Shown here piece after piece: positions 51,460 through 51,600 of a stretch of 51,600 nucleotides of DNA. The DNA comes from Ruminococcus sp. (lineage in GTDB: Bacteria > Bacillota > Clostridia > Oscillospirales > Ruminococcaceae), in contig JAFTQW010000039.1 in the NCBI GenBank assembly GCA_017462565.1, forward strand, positions 1 through 51,600, read 5' to 3'. A program made the position numbers and the translations under genes. Positions within the stretch are counted from its first letter, which is position 1. Each line of letters opens with the position of its first letter. A model generated the notes under the pieces. The model was not told the origin of the DNA and ran no database searches. It worked only from the letters and a program-made list of their open reading frames with translations.

Positions 51460-51488
51460 TTGACAAAGTAAAAAAAAGGTGCTATAAT
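51460..51488 (+). promoter_or_regulatory. Strong promoter at the right edge of the window
   Basis: TTGACA (51460-51465) and TATAAT (51483-51488) with a 17-base spacer. Just upstream, TTTCAACAT/ATGTTGAAA (about 51419-51440) forms a palindrome that may be an operator, followed by direct TTGAAAAAG repeats. Confidence 0.8.
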
Positions 51489-51494
51489 AAAAAA

Positions 51495-51600
51495 GCTGTC
51501 GGAGAGGGAGTCAAGGGCAAGCGAGGGCAAACGGGAAGATCTGAACGCAAGGCAAAGACGTTTAACAGAGCCTGGAGCCTGAGGGAGAGAGCTTTGGAAA
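51495..51600 (+). other. Purine-rich transcribed region, possible structured RNA or leader (truncated)
   Basis: Downstream of the consensus promoter at 51460-51488, this region is rich in G and A, with AGGGCAA occurring twice and no credible open frame. It includes AGGGCAAAC and GAACGCAAGGCAAAG, which loosely recall c-di-GMP-I riboswitch pieces, but the pattern is not close enough to call. It runs off the window. Confidence 0.35.

Noticed and set aside
51495-51600. Cyclic di-GMP-I riboswitch
   Set aside because: Only fragments such as AGGGCAAAC resemble the consensus; the conserved second half is not matched and the region is cut by the window end.

Overview
The window looks like a chromosomal segment of a low-to-moderate GC, Gram-positive gut or rumen anaerobe of the Clostridia, most like Ruminococcus (Oscillospiraceae). 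The reasons are AGGAGG-type ribosome sites, a rhamnogalacturonan lyase with a cellulosome-type dockerin, Thr-rich linkers, many small lipoproteins, and a type IV pilus locus with no outer-membrane secretin. This placement is an inference from gene content; no rRNA is present.

Positions 180-16363 (minus strand) are a long purine-biosynthesis cluster. In transcription order it holds a GT2 glycosyltransferase, a WG-repeat-like anchored protein, purE, a DUF6440 protein, purC, a PurF-family gene, purM, two DUF3592-like membrane proteins, purN, a PF06541 membrane protein, a PurO-type IMP cyclohydrolase, four lipoproteins, a stand-alone AICAR formyltransferase, another lipoprotein, purD and a membrane protein. 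The last two pathway steps are done by two unfused proteins, PurO and a formyltransferase-only PurH. The PurF homologue has lost its glutaminase active site. purB, purL/Q/S and purK are not in the window.

Positions 16590-18480 (plus) hold rsmD, coaD and a coiled-coil gene; the promoter is followed directly by a 159-bp hairpin element. Then come a GNAT acetyltransferase, a VOC protein and prfB (RF2 with no frameshift). An 801-residue low-complexity repeat protein is co-directional with a TPR protein. A MarR regulator with a 42-bp palindromic operator precedes an asymmetric heterodimeric ABC exporter.

Positions 29000-35700 hold a lipoprotein, the secreted dockerin-CBM-PL11 rhamnogalacturonan lyase, and an isolated three-gene cassette resembling the distal part of a phage tail module.

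Positions 35800-51600 are a type IV pilus locus: pilC, a pilM-pilN fusion, pilO, a 1006-residue PilX-like protein, two minor prepilins, pilD (opposite strand), pilB, pilT, a major pilin, a PDZ-less S41 protease and another prepilin. Several separate promoters are visible. Platform, motors, peptidase and pilins are all present, so the apparatus looks complete for a single-membrane cell and could serve adhesion to plant fibre or motility.

Two families of interspersed non-coding repeats lie between genes: a modular tandem-hairpin repeat (three copies) and inverted-repeat MITE-like elements (three related copies plus one different hairpin element).
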